DNA of 64,000 bases from assembly GCA_965221595.1 (NCBI GenBank), contig OZ244900.1, positions 2,666,001 through 2,730,000 of the forward strand. The letters are read 5' to 3'. Below the pieces are notes generated by a model. That model did no database searches and had not been told where the DNA came from. It saw only the letters and a list, made by a program, of their open reading frames with translations. The DNA is from JAAXGX01 sp965221595. GTDB taxonomy: Bacteria > Acidobacteriota > Vicinamibacteria > Vicinamibacterales > UBA8438. Below, in pieces: positions 8,321 to 17,293 of the stretch. Numbering within the stretch: position 1 is the stretch's first letter; each line of letters opens with the position of its first letter. The position numbers were made by a program, and so were the translations under genes.

Positions 8321-10237
8321 TCACACAGGGCTGCGCCCCGCACCCACGGCGTCCACGGCGGCGTCCGGCACCGCCGGGCGCGGCGCTGCGGGCAGCACCG
8401 GCAGGGGGCGGCCCTCCTGCTTCGCGAAGAAAGTCTCGAGCAGGTGTCGTGCAATCGGTGCCGCGAGGTAGCCGTGACCCGCGTGCTCGGCGAAGACGAC
8501 GCCGGCGATCCGCGGATCGTCGCGCGGGGCCGCGAAGACGAACCAGCCGTGGTCCCGAAAGCGCCGCTCCGCGCCGGTCGCAGCCTCCGCCGCCGCCCGT
8601 CCCGCCAGCGAGATCACCTGCGCCGTGCCCGTCTTGCCAATCACGTCGCGGCCCGGAATCCGCGCCCGACCCGCCGTACCCGCCCGGTTCACGGCCAGCC
8701 ACAGGCCGCGCTGCAGGGTTTCCACCGTGGCGGCACGCAGATCGACCGCGGCAGGCCGGGGCCGGTCCGCCGCAATCCAGCCTTCGGCGGTCCGCGCGGC
8801 CTTGAGCAGATGCGGCACGACCCGCGTGCCGCCATTGACCACCGTCGCCATCATCACCGCCAGCGACAGGGGCGTCACCGCGACGGACCCCTGGCCGATG
8901 GCCACCGAAATCGTCTCGCCGGGGTACCACGGCTCACCCGTCTGCCGACGTTTCCACTCGCGCGACGGCACGACACCCGTGACCTCGTGCGGCAGATCGA
9001 TGCCGCTCGGCCGGCCCAGGCCGAGAGCCGTCGCCCAGCGGTGAATGGCGTCGATGCCGGTGCGTTGTCCGAGCGTGTAGAAGTACGTGTTGCACGACTT
9101 CTCCAGCGCCTCGTCCATGGCAACCGAGCCGTGGCGGCTGTGGCACCGGAAGAAGCGCCCGTGGAACACGCCCCCGCCCTGACAATCCACCCGGAAGTCG
9201 GGCGTCACGATGCCCTCCTGCAGCGCCGCCGCGGCCACGACCAGCTTGAACGTGGAGCCCGGCGAGTAGCGTCCCTGGAGCGCCCGATTCTGCAGCGGCC
9301 TGCGGGCATCGTCGTTGAGCAGGGACCAGGTCGGCCCGTCGAGGCCGCGGGCGAAGTCGTTCGGGTCGTAGGCCGGCAGGCTGGCCAGCGCCAGCACCTC
9401 GCCCGAGCGCGGATCCAGCGCGACGGCGGCACCCGTGAACCCCGCGTGCGCGAACGCGTCCTCCGCCGCCCTCTGTACGTCGAAATCAATCGTGAGCTGC
9501 AGCGACTGGCCTTCCGCCGGCGGGCGCTCCTCGAGTGTGGCGAGCTCCCGGCCGATGCTGTTGACGGCGACGCGGCGGGTGCCGTCATTGCCCATCAGCA
9601 GCCGGTTGTACGCCCGCTCGACGCCCGACTGGCCGATTACCGCGCCCACCTTGATGCGCTCGTCGACGGCGGCGCGTAGCTGGCTGTCCGTGACCTCGCC
9701 GACATAGCCGAACAGGTGCGCCGCGCTGGTCCCGCTCGGATAGTGGCGCGTCGGGTTCCGCTCGACGACCACCCCCGGCAGCTCGAACGCGCGCGCGGCG
9801 ACGGCCGCCACCTGCGCCCGCGTTGCATCCTCGATGAGTGCGACAGGTCGATAGACCGGCACATCGGCGCCGGCGGCGACGGCGGCGCGGAGCGCCTGCG
9901 GATCCGCCCCGGTCGCCGCGGCGACCAGGTCGAGCGTCCGGTCCAGGTCCGCGACCTGCTCGCGAACGAGACAGATGTCCAGCGAGTAACGGTTCTGCAC
10001 CAGGACGTCCCCGTTACGGTCGACCACCGCCCCGCGCAGTGCCCGCAGATCGAGAACGCGCTGGTGGTTGTTCTCCGCCATGGCGGCGAAGCGGACGTAC
10101 TGGCCCACCTGGAAGCTCCAGAAGCTCAGCGCAATCGCGCAGAAGGCGGATGCGATGCCGGCCTGGGCCAGGCGCAGCAGGCCGCGCCAGCGCTCGCGGC
10201 TGGCGGTGTGGCGTTCGTCTGCAAATTCCGGATGCAT
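8321..10237 (-). CDS. mrdA: Penicillin-binding protein 2 (elongation transpeptidase)
   Basis: Encodes 638 aa from ATG at 10237; a TTG two codons upstream is an alternative. One N-terminal transmembrane segment lies at about residues 23-45. A PBP dimerisation domain is followed by the transpeptidase domain, with SxxK as S328-T-F-K331, the SCN triad (KSCNTYF) and KTG (IGKTGTAQ). The length matches PBP2. It crosslinks peptidoglycan made by RodA in the periplasm. The gene sits between mreD and rodA, the standard elongasome order. No strong ribosome site is visible, so translation may depend on coupling. Confidence 0.95.
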   Translation of the reverse strand: MHPEFADERHTASRERWRGLLRLAQAGIASAFCAIALSFWSFQVGQYVRFAAMAENNHQRVLDLRALRGAVVDRNGDVLVQNRYSLDICLVREQVADLDRTLDLVAAATGADPQALRAAVAAGADVPVYRPVALIEDATRAQVAAVAARAFELPGVVVERNPTRHYPSGTSAAHLFGYVGEVTDSQLRAAVDERIKVGAVIGQSGVERAYNRLLMGNDGTRRVAVNSIGRELATLEERPPAEGQSLQLTIDFDVQRAAEDAFAHAGFTGAAVALDPRSGEVLALASLPAYDPNDFARGLDGPTWSLLNDDARRPLQNRALQGRYSPGSTFKLVVAAAALQEGIVTPDFRVDCQGGGVFHGRFFRCHSRHGSVAMDEALEKSCNTYFYTLGQRTGIDAIHRWATALGLGRPSGIDLPHEVTGVVPSREWKRRQTGEPWYPGETISVAIGQGSVAVTPLSLAVMMATVVNGGTRVVPHLLKAARTAEGWIAADRPRPAAVDLRAATVETLQRGLWLAVNRAGTAGRARIPGRDVIGKTGTAQVISLAGRAAAEAATGAERRFRDHGWFVFAAPRDDPRIAGVVFAEHAGHGYLAAPIARHLLETFFAKQEGRPLPVLPAAPRPAVPDAAVDAVGAGRSPV

Positions 10238-10306
10238 GCTCAACTGCCCGCGGCGCCGCAGCGGGGCGCCTTTGCCGCCCGCGGGTGGTTCCCGTGGGAA
10301 CGCCTC

Positions 10307-10834
10307 TCAACCACCATGGGACAGCACCCAGCGCCGCTGCGCGGTCCGTCGCCGGCGCAGGCGCCGGACCGCAGCCGGCACCACGCGCGCGACTGCCAGT
10401 GCGGTGATTCCCAGCGCCGCTTCGGCCAGCGCCCGGCTCAGCACGAACGCGGCCGTCGCCGCCGGCGCGGTTCCGACGAGTGCGTGCACGCCCAGCACGG
10501 CCACGGTATGAAACCCGCTGGCCAGCACGATCAGCACCAGGTGCTGCCAGATGGTCTGGATGATGAAGCGCGAACCGGCCGTCGCAACCAGCACGCCGGT
10601 GATGCTCTTCGCCAGTCCGCTGATCCCGATCAGCCCGCCCGACAGCATGTCCTGCAACAGACCACCGGCCGTGCCCGTCCACAAGCCCGTTCTCCGGCCG
10701 CGCGAGAGCGCCGCGAAGATGACGACGAGCAGCACGAGATCGGTCGGCAGGCCCTCGCTCGCCACCAGGCGCACGATTGCCGTCTGGACGAGCAACGCTG
10801 CGGCCAGCGCCAGCGCGATGCCGATGGGGGTCAC
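10307..10834 (-). CDS. mreD: Rod shape-determining protein MreD
   Basis: A 175-aa integral membrane protein with about five transmembrane helices and a basic C-terminal tail. The GTG start overlaps the mreC stop by 4 nt (GTGA), which is direct evidence of translational coupling. The assignment rests on hydropathy, size and its place between mreC and mrdA. The segment GLLQDMLSGGLIGISGLAKS (about residues 58-77) matches the MreD family pattern. Confidence 0.88.
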   Translation of the reverse strand: MTPIGIALALAAALLVQTAIVRLVASEGLPTDLVLLVVIFAALSRGRRTGLWTGTAGGLLQDMLSGGLIGISGLAKSITGVLVATAGSRFIIQTIWQHLVLIVLASGFHTVAVLGVHALVGTAPAATAAFVLSRALAEAALGITALAVARVVPAAVRRLRRRRTAQRRWVLSHGG

Positions 10835-11676
10835 TCGCTTGCCACGCTCAGCGGGGGCAGCGGCTGGTCGTCGCTCACGACGACCAGCACGTCCTCGAGC
10901 CGCGAGAACCGGACCGCCGGGACGATGCGTATCGCCAGGTCCAGCTCCGCTCCGGGAGCCACCGCCGCCACCGTGCCGATGACGAATCCCGCGGGATAGA
11001 TGCCATCGGTCCCCGAGGTCACGACCCGGTCTCCGACATCCACGTCCTCGTGGTTGGAGACGTACTCCATGCGCAGCTCCGTCCCGTCGTCGCCCCCGGT
11101 CACGATCCCGGACACCCGCGTGCGTTCCACCCGCGCGCCGGCGGCCGCGAGGCGGTCGATCAACAGCTGCACCCGCGCCGCCCGCGGGCCCGGCGTGCCG
11201 ACGATCCGTCCCACGATCCCCTCGGGCGCGATGACCGCGTCGTCCGCGTCGATGCCGTCCTCCGCACCGCGGTCGACCGTGAGGGTGCGGACATAGGGCG
11301 TCGCGGCAGTGGCGATCACCCGCGCACCCACGGTGCGCAGGTCCACCTCCTGCCGCAGCCCGAGCAGTTCCTGCAGGCCGCGGGCCTGCCGGGCCAGTGC
11401 CTGCTCCTCCTGCAGCAACAGTTGAAGGTCGGCCACCGTGACGGTCAGCGCGTCGTTCCGGTCGTGCACGTCGCGCAACGCCACGTAGTGCGACCAGGCT
11501 TGGGCCACGCCGCCCCGGGCCGACGTAAGCAGGCGCTGCACCTCCGCGAACGCGCGGAACGCGACGTCCTCGAGCACGCTCCCGCCGCTACCGCCGCCCA
11601 CCTGGGCGGAGATCAGGATGAAGTGCCCCACGACGACTGCCGACACCAGATAGCCGTTGCGCTGGCGGTCCTTCAC
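10831..11676 (-). CDS. mreC: Rod shape-determining protein MreC
   Basis: Encodes 281 aa from a GTG start with an AGGA sequence just upstream. An N-terminal transmembrane anchor (about residues 8-26) is followed by a coiled-coil stretch (about 65-108, rich in L, Q, E and A) and a beta-rich periplasmic domain containing RTLTVDRGAEDGI and GIVGRI, which are MreC hallmarks. MreC links the cytoplasmic MreB filaments to PBP2 and RodA. It lies 41 nt downstream of mreB in the operon. Confidence 0.93.
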   Translation of the reverse strand: MKDRQRNGYLVSAVVVGHFILISAQVGGGSGGSVLEDVAFRAFAEVQRLLTSARGGVAQAWSHYVALRDVHDRNDALTVTVADLQLLLQEEQALARQARGLQELLGLRQEVDLRTVGARVIATAATPYVRTLTVDRGAEDGIDADDAVIAPEGIVGRIVGTPGPRAARVQLLIDRLAAAGARVERTRVSGIVTGGDDGTELRMEYVSNHEDVDVGDRVVTSGTDGIYPAGFVIGTVAAVAPGAELDLAIRIVPAVRFSRLEDVLVVVSDDQPLPPLSVASE

Positions 11677-11717
11677 GCGTCCTGCACTCTTCTCCGGTCG
11701 CGGCCGGCCGCTTCTGC

Positions 11718-12743
11718 CTAGTCCTTCGCGATCCTGCGCAGCAGACCGAAGTCCGACAGCATCTTGCCGGCGCCCTTCACCACGCAGGAGAGCGGGTCCT
11801 CGGCCATCTCCAACGGCAGGCCCGTCTCGTCGCGGAGCCGCTTGTCGATGTTCTTGAGCAGGGCCCCGCCGCCGGTCATCGTGATGCCGCGGTCTACCAC
11901 GTCGGCCGACAGCTCGGGGGGCATCTGCTCGAGGGCCACGCGGACGGCGTCGACGATGGCCTTGACCGTCTCGGAGAGAGCTTCACGGACCTCCTCGTCG
12001 CTGATCGTGATGGCCCTGGGAATGCCCTCGACCAGATGGCGCCCCTTGATCTCCATGGTCTGCGACTCGTCGAGCTTGCTGGCCGAACCAATCTGCATCT
12101 TGATCTGCTCGGACGTGCGCTCGCCGATGAGCAGGCTGTACTTCTTCTTGATGTACTGGATGATCGCCTCGTCCATCTCGTTGCCGGCAACCCGCACGGC
12201 GCGGCTGTACACGATGCCCGCCAGCGAGATGACCGCGACGTCCGTCGTCCCGCCGCCGATGTCGACCACCATGTTCCCGAACGGCTCGGTGATGGGCATG
12301 CCCGCGCCTATCGCCGCGGCCATCGCCTCTTCCACCAGATGCACCTCGCTGGCCTTCGCACGATAGGCGCTATCCTTGACGGCCCGCCTCTCGACCTGCG
12401 TGATTTGCGAGGGCACGCCGATCACGATGCGTGGCCGCACCCATATCGCGCGCTCGTGCGCCTTCCGGATGAAGTAGTTGAGCATCTTCTCCGTGGCTTC
12501 GAAGTCCGCGATGACGCCGTCGCGCATGGGCTTGATGGCGACGATGTCGCCGGGCGTGCGCCCCACCATCTCCTTCGCATCGCGCCCGACGGCCTCGATG
12601 GATCCGGTGGACTTGTTGAAGGCCACGATGGAGGGCTCGTTGAGCACGACACCCCTGCCGCGGGCGAAGACGCACGTGTTCGCGGTGCCCAGATCGATGG
12701 CGAGATCGTTGGAGAACAGGGAAAAGATCGAGCGGAAACTCAA
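11718..12743 (-). CDS. mreB: Actin-like rod shape protein MreB
   Basis: Encodes 341 aa. It has phosphate-binding loops AIDLGTANTCVF (near residue 15) and DIGGGTTDVAVIS (near 165), and the family segments EPSIVAFNK, GVPSQITQVERRAV and TGGGALLKN. The open frame extends 24 codons further to another TTG at 12815, but that overlaps a strong -10 box and would add a non-family extension. The TTG at 12743, about 11 nt behind GGAGGG, gives the usual start MSFRSIFSLFSND. MreB polymerises beneath the membrane and positions wall synthesis. It is the first gene of the operon. Confidence 0.94.
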   Translation of the reverse strand: MSFRSIFSLFSNDLAIDLGTANTCVFARGRGVVLNEPSIVAFNKSTGSIEAVGRDAKEMVGRTPGDIVAIKPMRDGVIADFEATEKMLNYFIRKAHERAIWVRPRIVIGVPSQITQVERRAVKDSAYRAKASEVHLVEEAMAAAIGAGMPITEPFGNMVVDIGGGTTDVAVISLAGIVYSRAVRVAGNEMDEAIIQYIKKKYSLLIGERTSEQIKMQIGSASKLDESQTMEIKGRHLVEGIPRAITISDEEVREALSETVKAIVDAVRVALEQMPPELSADVVDRGITMTGGGALLKNIDKRLRDETGLPLEMAEDPLSCVVKGAGKMLSDFGLLRRIAKD

Positions 12744-12813
12744 GCCGGGCCATGCCCTCCGAGAGGCGGAAATTCGATTGTGAAAATGCGGATGCCCTGA
12801 ATTTCTGCGTGCC

Positions 12814-12822
12814 AATATAGCA
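12814..12822 (-). promoter_or_regulatory. Extended -10 promoter of the mreBCD-mrdA-rodA-rng operon
   Basis: TGCTATATT on the minus strand is an extended -10 element. It predicts a start site near 12806 and a leader of about 60 nt before the mreB TTG. No -35 box is apparent, which extended -10 promoters tolerate. Confidence 0.55.
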
Positions 12823-12879
12823 CACTGCCCGCCCCGCCCCGGCGGGCGGGGAACGGATGACAGGAGGCGCGCGCGGGGC

Positions 12880-12885
12880 TACAAT
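12880..12885 (+). promoter_or_regulatory. -10 element TACAAT for the PpiD-like gene (leaderless arrangement)
   Basis: TACAAT ends 7 nt before the ATG at 12893. The only GGAGG in the region lies about 25 nt upstream of the ATG, too far to act. Transcription would start at or next to the ATG. Confidence 0.45.
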
Positions 12886-12892
12886 CAGCGGC

Positions 12893-14815
12893 ATGACGAT
12901 GCTCGACGGCATGCGGCGCCACAAGGGGTGGCTCAAGTGGAGCCTGGGCCTGGTGTGCCTGGCATTCGCGTTCCTGTACGTCCCGGGATTCGTCGATCAG
13001 ACCGCCCTGGAGGGGATGCCGAACGAGGTCCTCGCGAGGGTCGGCGATCACGAGATCACGGTGGCGCGCTTCCGCCAGCTGTATCTGGCTCAGCTGCAGA
13101 GCTACCGCCTGCAGTCGTCCGGCGAGGTCACCGAGGAGGTGCTGCGGTCGCTGGGCATCGATCGCCAGCTCCTGCAGGCGCTCATCAGCCGCTATGCGGC
13201 ACTGTCCGAGGCCGATCGGCTCGGTTTGACGGTGAGCGACGCCGAGGTGCGCCAGCGGATTGTGAGCCTGCCGGGGTTCCAGGAGAACGGGCAGTTCGTC
13301 GGCGAGCAGCGCTACCGCCAGGCGCTGCAGTTTCAGCGCCCCCCGCTGACCCCTGCGCAGTTCGAGGAAGAGGTGCGCCGCGACATCCTGTTCGAGCGGC
13401 TGGAGGCGGCGGTCACCGGTTGGGTGACCGTCTCGGACGACGAGATCGCGGACGAGTACCGCCGACGCAACGAGAAGGTGCGGGTCGAGCTGGTCGCCTT
13501 CCGCGGTGACGACTACCGGGACGACGTGGAGGCGTCGGACGAGGAGGTCCAGGCGCTGTACGACGAATCGCCTTTGGCCTACGAAGAACCGGAGAAGCGG
13601 CAACTGCGGTTCCTGCTCGTCGACGAGTCGGCCATCTTCGAGACCCTGGCGCCGGCGGACACGGAGATCCGCCAGTACTACGAGGCCAACATCGCCCAGT
13701 ACACGACGCCCGGCCAGGTGCGCGCCAGCCACATCCTCCTGCGCACCGAGGGGCTCGACGAGAGCGAGGTCGAGGCGCGGGCCGGCGAGCTGGCGGACGA
13801 GGCGCGTGCCGGGGCCGACTTCGCGGCGCTGGCCCGCGAACACTCGGACGACGAGGCGACCGCGGCGGACGGCGGCGATCTGGGGCTGTTCGGCCGCGGC
13901 CGGATGGTGGCCGAAGTCGAGGCCGCCGCCTTCGCACTCGACGTCGACGATGTCTCGGATCCCGTCCGCAGCGCGTTCGGCTTCCACGTCATCCGCGTCA
14001 CCGAGAAGCAGGAGGAGACCACGCAGCCGCTCGACGAGGTCCGCGAGGCCATCGAGAACACCTTGAAGAACGAGCGGGCCAGCGCGCGGGCCGCCGCGCT
14101 CGGGCGCGCGATTGCGGCCGAGGCCTCCACGCCGGAGGAGCTCGAGCGCGCCGCGGCAGCCCGCGGCCTGGAGCTGCAGGAGTCCGGCTTCGTCGCCGCC
14201 GGCGAGCCCATCCTCGGTCTCGGTTTCGCCCCGCGCATCTCGGCGGAGGCCTTCCAGATGGAGGAAGGCACCGTCGCGGGACCGCTTCAGACACCGACCG
14301 GGCCGGCGTTCATCACGGTCATCGGCCGCCAGGAGCCGGTCGTCCCGCCCCTGGAGGACGTCCGGGACGACGTGCGGCGCGACGTGCTCCGGCGCAAGGC
14401 CCTGGAGCACGCGCGCCAGCGGGCGGACGAGGCTGTCGCCGCCCTGCAGGGCGGCGACTTCCGGACCGCCGCCGAGGACGCCGAGCTCACCGTCACCGCC
14501 AGCGAGCTGATCGCGCGGGGGGCCGCGTTCCCGGGAATCGGCGTCAGTCCGGCACTCGAACGCGCAGCGTTCGAGCTGGCGGTCGGCGGCGTGAGCGACG
14601 TGGTCGACACGGGCACCGACACGCTCGCGGTGTTGCATCTCGTCGAGCGCGAGGACGTCACGACCGAGCAGATCGCGGAGGCGCGCGATGCGTTGCGCGC
14701 GGAGCTGCTGCAGAACCGCCAGAACGAGTTCTACAGCTCGTACATGTCCCAGGTCCAGCAGCAGCTGTCGATTGACATCGACTACGAGGCGCTGGACCTG
14801 GCCGTGGGGGCGTAG
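12893..14815 (+). CDS. PpiD/SurA-like periplasmic peptidyl-prolyl isomerase
   Basis: Encodes 640 aa from ATG at 12893; another ATG lies two codons on. One transmembrane anchor (about residues 12-32) follows a short basic cytoplasmic end, as in E. coli PpiD (623 aa). A SurA-N-like helical chaperone region (about 40-240) is followed by a parvulin domain (about 275-370) with VRASHILL, GGDLGLFGRGRM and AFGFHVIRV. A second, degenerate parvulin-like segment may follow at about 430-500. The likely role is folding of exported proteins at the inner membrane. The gene diverges from mreB and ends 13 nt from the convergent sppA. SurA-type assignment is less likely because of the membrane anchor. Confidence 0.85.
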   Translation: MTMLDGMRRHKGWLKWSLGLVCLAFAFLYVPGFVDQTALEGMPNEVLARVGDHEITVARFRQLYLAQLQSYRLQSSGEVTEEVLRSLGIDRQLLQALISRYAALSEADRLGLTVSDAEVRQRIVSLPGFQENGQFVGEQRYRQALQFQRPPLTPAQFEEEVRRDILFERLEAAVTGWVTVSDDEIADEYRRRNEKVRVELVAFRGDDYRDDVEASDEEVQALYDESPLAYEEPEKRQLRFLLVDESAIFETLAPADTEIRQYYEANIAQYTTPGQVRASHILLRTEGLDESEVEARAGELADEARAGADFAALAREHSDDEATAADGGDLGLFGRGRMVAEVEAAAFALDVDDVSDPVRSAFGFHVIRVTEKQEETTQPLDEVREAIENTLKNERASARAAALGRAIAAEASTPEELERAAAARGLELQESGFVAAGEPILGLGFAPRISAEAFQMEEGTVAGPLQTPTGPAFITVIGRQEPVVPPLEDVRDDVRRDVLRRKALEHARQRADEAVAALQGGDFRTAAEDAELTVTASELIARGAAFPGIGVSPALERAAFELAVGGVSDVVDTGTDTLAVLHLVEREDVTTEQIAEARDALRAELLQNRQNEFYSSYMSQVQQQLSIDIDYEALDLAVGA

Positions 14816-14828
14816 CGGGCGGTCTGCG

Positions 14829-16571
14829 CTATTCCACGTACACGTACGGCATCAACGCCAGCGGCTCCCCGGGGCGAAAGAGCCGCAGGGGCACCGTGAG
14901 CGCCGAGCCGACGCGCGCCGCCGGCGTGCCCAGCCAGGCCGCCGGCAGGAGGTGGGAGCGGATCGCGAGACCGCCGGCCAGCACCTCGAAGAAGGATCGG
15001 GGTCGCGGGTACGGGATCAGCGCGACCTCCTGATCGGCCGCGATGCCGGCCCGTTCCTTCGCGATGGCCACCGCCCGCGGCAGCCCGCCCAGCTCGTCGA
15101 TCAGGCCGGCTTCCAGCGCCTGCCGGCCGGTCCAGACCCGCCCCTGCGCGACGGCGTGGACCGCCTCCGGGGTCATGGCGCGTCCCTCGGCCGCCTTGGC
15201 GACGAAGTCCTCGTAGAACGCGTCGATCAACCCCTGGACGCGGACTCTGGCCTCCTCGGAATAGGGCGTGAACAGCGAGTTCATCTCGGCCATCCGGCCG
15301 GCGGAGACCGCCTCGACGGCGATGCCGAGCCTGGCGAACGTCTCGCCCAGCACCAGCTTGCCACCGACGACGCCGATGGAACCCGTCAGCGTCGCCGGTT
15401 GCGCCACGACGACGTCGGCCGCCATCGCCAGGTAGTAGCCGCCCGAGGCGGCCAGGTCGGACATCGACGCCACGACCGGCTTGGCCGCCGCGGTGAGCAC
15501 GACCTCGCGCCAGATGAAGTCGGAGGCGACCGCCGATCCGCCCGGACTGTCGATACGCAGGACGACGGCCTCGATGGCATCGTTCTCGCGCGCGGCGCGC
15601 AGCGCCTCTGCCAGCGGCTGCGCGGCGGCCACGCTCCCGCCGCTGGCATCCACGCTGCCCTCACCGAGCACGATCGGTCCGACGGCGTGCACGACGGCCA
15701 GCGACGGTCCGGCCTGCAGCCCGAGCGACCGGGGGTCGACGCGGCGGTACTCGGAGTACCGCAGACGTGCGAGAGACTGGCCGTCGTCCGTCAGACGCTC
15801 CAGCAACTCGTCCTCGTACGCGAGGCCGTCGACCAGCCCCCGCCCGACCGCGTCGTCCGGCAGGAACGGACCGTCGTCGATCAGCGCGCGCACGGCCGGC
15901 ACCGACAGCGCGCGCCCCTCCGCAATGCCCGCCACGAGCTGCTCGTACAGATCCCGGTTCAACGACTCGTTCATCTCGCGGTGGAAGGGCGTGAACGTCG
16001 TCTCCGTGAATACGTTGGCGGCCGTCTTGAAGTCGCCGGCGTGGAGCATGTCCGGGTACGCGCCGATCTTGTCGAGCGCCGCGCGGGCAAACGGCTCGTA
16101 CAGCGCCACGCCCACCAAGTCCAGCGGGCTCGTCGGCATCAGGAATATTTCGTCGCAGGCGGCGGCCAGGTAGTACTGCTGGCCGCCGCCGTACTCGAGG
16201 TAGGCGACGGCGGGCTTGCCCGAGCGGCGGAAGTCCTGCACGGCGGCCCGGATCTCCTGCACCTTGCCCCACAGGCCCGGCTGCAGCGGGGGCACGATGA
16301 CGACGGCCCGGATGCGGTCGTCGACCCGCGCCTTGCGCAGCGCGTCCACGACCTCCCCCACCGTGTCGCGCGGACCGAGAATCTGGCCCAGCGGGTGATC
16401 CGCCGGCCGCTCGGCCAGATTCTCCGGCACGCGGAGCCAGAGCACCGACTCGGCCGGGATCTCCGGACCGCGGGTCGCAAACAGGACGGTGGCCGTCACC
16501 GCGGCCAGCGAGACGAGGACCGACAGCGCGATGAAGAGCAGAATGAGACGTGCGGCGCGTGCTAGTGCCAC
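14829..16571 (-). CDS. sppA: Signal peptide peptidase SppA, 67-kDa type
   Basis: Encodes 580 aa from GTG, with AAGGAGA spaced 6 nt before it. One N-terminal transmembrane helix (about residues 8-30) is followed by two tandem ClpP-like domains. The catalytic lysine is K182 in GDFKTAANVF of the first domain. The nucleophile is S376 in SDLAASGGYY of the second, followed by TLTGSIGV. This split Ser/Lys dyad defines the long SppA. It degrades cleaved signal peptides in the membrane. The upstream neighbour, tRNA-Leu, is divergent. Confidence 0.95.
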   Translation of the reverse strand: MALARAARLILLFIALSVLVSLAAVTATVLFATRGPEIPAESVLWLRVPENLAERPADHPLGQILGPRDTVGEVVDALRKARVDDRIRAVVIVPPLQPGLWGKVQEIRAAVQDFRRSGKPAVAYLEYGGGQQYYLAAACDEIFLMPTSPLDLVGVALYEPFARAALDKIGAYPDMLHAGDFKTAANVFTETTFTPFHREMNESLNRDLYEQLVAGIAEGRALSVPAVRALIDDGPFLPDDAVGRGLVDGLAYEDELLERLTDDGQSLARLRYSEYRRVDPRSLGLQAGPSLAVVHAVGPIVLGEGSVDASGGSVAAAQPLAEALRAARENDAIEAVVLRIDSPGGSAVASDFIWREVVLTAAAKPVVASMSDLAASGGYYLAMAADVVVAQPATLTGSIGVVGGKLVLGETFARLGIAVEAVSAGRMAEMNSLFTPYSEEARVRVQGLIDAFYEDFVAKAAEGRAMTPEAVHAVAQGRVWTGRQALEAGLIDELGGLPRAVAIAKERAGIAADQEVALIPYPRPRSFFEVLAGGLAIRSHLLPAAWLGTPAARVGSALTVPLRLFRPGEPLALMPYVYVE

Positions 16572-16595
16572 GTTGAGTCTCCTTGTGGAACCCGG

Positions 16596-16604
16596 TGCTA
16601 TACT
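16596..16604 (+). promoter_or_regulatory. Extended -10 promoter of tRNA-Leu
   Basis: TGCTATACT lies 13 nt before the first base of the tRNA. It also falls in the intergenic region shared with the divergent sppA. Confidence 0.55.
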
Positions 16605-16617
16605 CGTTGCTCTCGTT

Positions 16618-16704
16618 GCGGAAGTGGCGGAACTGGCAGACGCGCAAGCCTCAGGAGCTTGTGGGCTTCGGCTCGTGGGGGTTCAAATCCCCCCTTCCGC
16701 ACCA
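16618..16704 (+). tRNA. tRNA-Leu (anticodon CAG)
   Basis: The acceptor stem GCGGAAG pairs with CTTCCGC, and the sequence ends in the discriminator A plus encoded CCA. The anticodon stem CAAGC/GCTTG encloses the loop CTCAGGA, giving anticodon CAG for CUG codons. The T arm contains GGTTCAAATCC. The long variable arm (about 14 nt, with a GGC-TTCG-GCTC hairpin) is the class II form expected of tRNA-Leu. CUG is a major leucine codon in GC-rich genomes. Confidence 0.97.
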
Positions 16705-16835
16705 GATAACTGTACACGGTTCCGCGCTCCTCGTGACGGAACCGCCGACCGCCGCGGAAGGAGGCGCCGCGGGGCCGCCGCGCGCGGGTTGGCTCCCGGA
16801 TCGACCGCGGGACCGCAAGCGACAGGAGGCCTGCC

Positions 16836-17246
16836 ATGCATGTGATCTGGGCTCTGACGATGCTGCTGGTGCAGCCGCCTGCGGCCCCGGTCGAGCTCGA
16901 CTTCGAGTACTACCGGACGCAGGTCGAGCCGATCTTCCTCGAGAAGCGCCCCGGCTTGACGCGCTGCGTCGTCTGCCACTCCGGCGACGAGCGCGTCGCG
17001 TTCCTGGAGGGTCTGGAACCGGGCGCGACCGCCTGGACCGAGGCGCAGTCGCGCCGCAACTTCGAGTCCGTCTCCAGCCTGGTGACGCCGGGCGACCCGC
17101 TGGCCAGCCGGCTGCTCGTGCATCCCCTGGAGCCGGCCGCCGGCGGCAACGAGTTCCACACCGGCGGCCGGCAGTTCGGATCGCAGGACGACCCGGCGTT
17201 CGAGACGCTCGCGGCCTGGGTACGCGGGGAAACCGGCGGGCAGTAG
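16836..17246 (+). CDS. Secreted c-type cytochrome-like protein
   Basis: Encodes 136 aa from ATG, with AGGAGG spaced about 7 nt. A short N-terminal hydrophobic signal precedes a single heme-binding motif CVVCH near residue 46. The second half has DPLASRLLVHPL, resembling planctomycete-type cytochrome domains where heme-c modules sit on larger enzymes. The protein is probably periplasmic and involved in electron transfer; its partner is unknown. It is the first of three genes running in the same direction, with a YVTN propeller and a second cytochrome c. Confidence 0.78.
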   Translation: MHVIWALTMLLVQPPAAPVELDFEYYRTQVEPIFLEKRPGLTRCVVCHSGDERVAFLEGLEPGATAWTEAQSRRNFESVSSLVTPGDPLASRLLVHPLEPAAGGNEFHTGGRQFGSQDDPAFETLAAWVRGETGGQ

Positions 17247-17293
17247 CGCGGGCGGGGCCACGCAATCCGTACCAGTCACACAGGAGCGCAACG

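Noticed and set aside
12744..12815. 24-codon N-terminal extension of MreB
   Set aside because: It would start on the operon's -10 box and adds residues not found in the family. The TTG at 12743 has a Shine-Dalgarno sequence and gives the canonical N-terminus.
12740..14638. A long minus-strand frame opposite the PpiD-like gene
   Set aside because: The sense strand has clear parvulin motifs and a transmembrane anchor. The antisense frame has none.
16583..16837. Coding frames running through tRNA-Leu
   Set aside because: The region folds as a complete class II tRNA with encoded CCA. The frames are known types of tRNA shadow.
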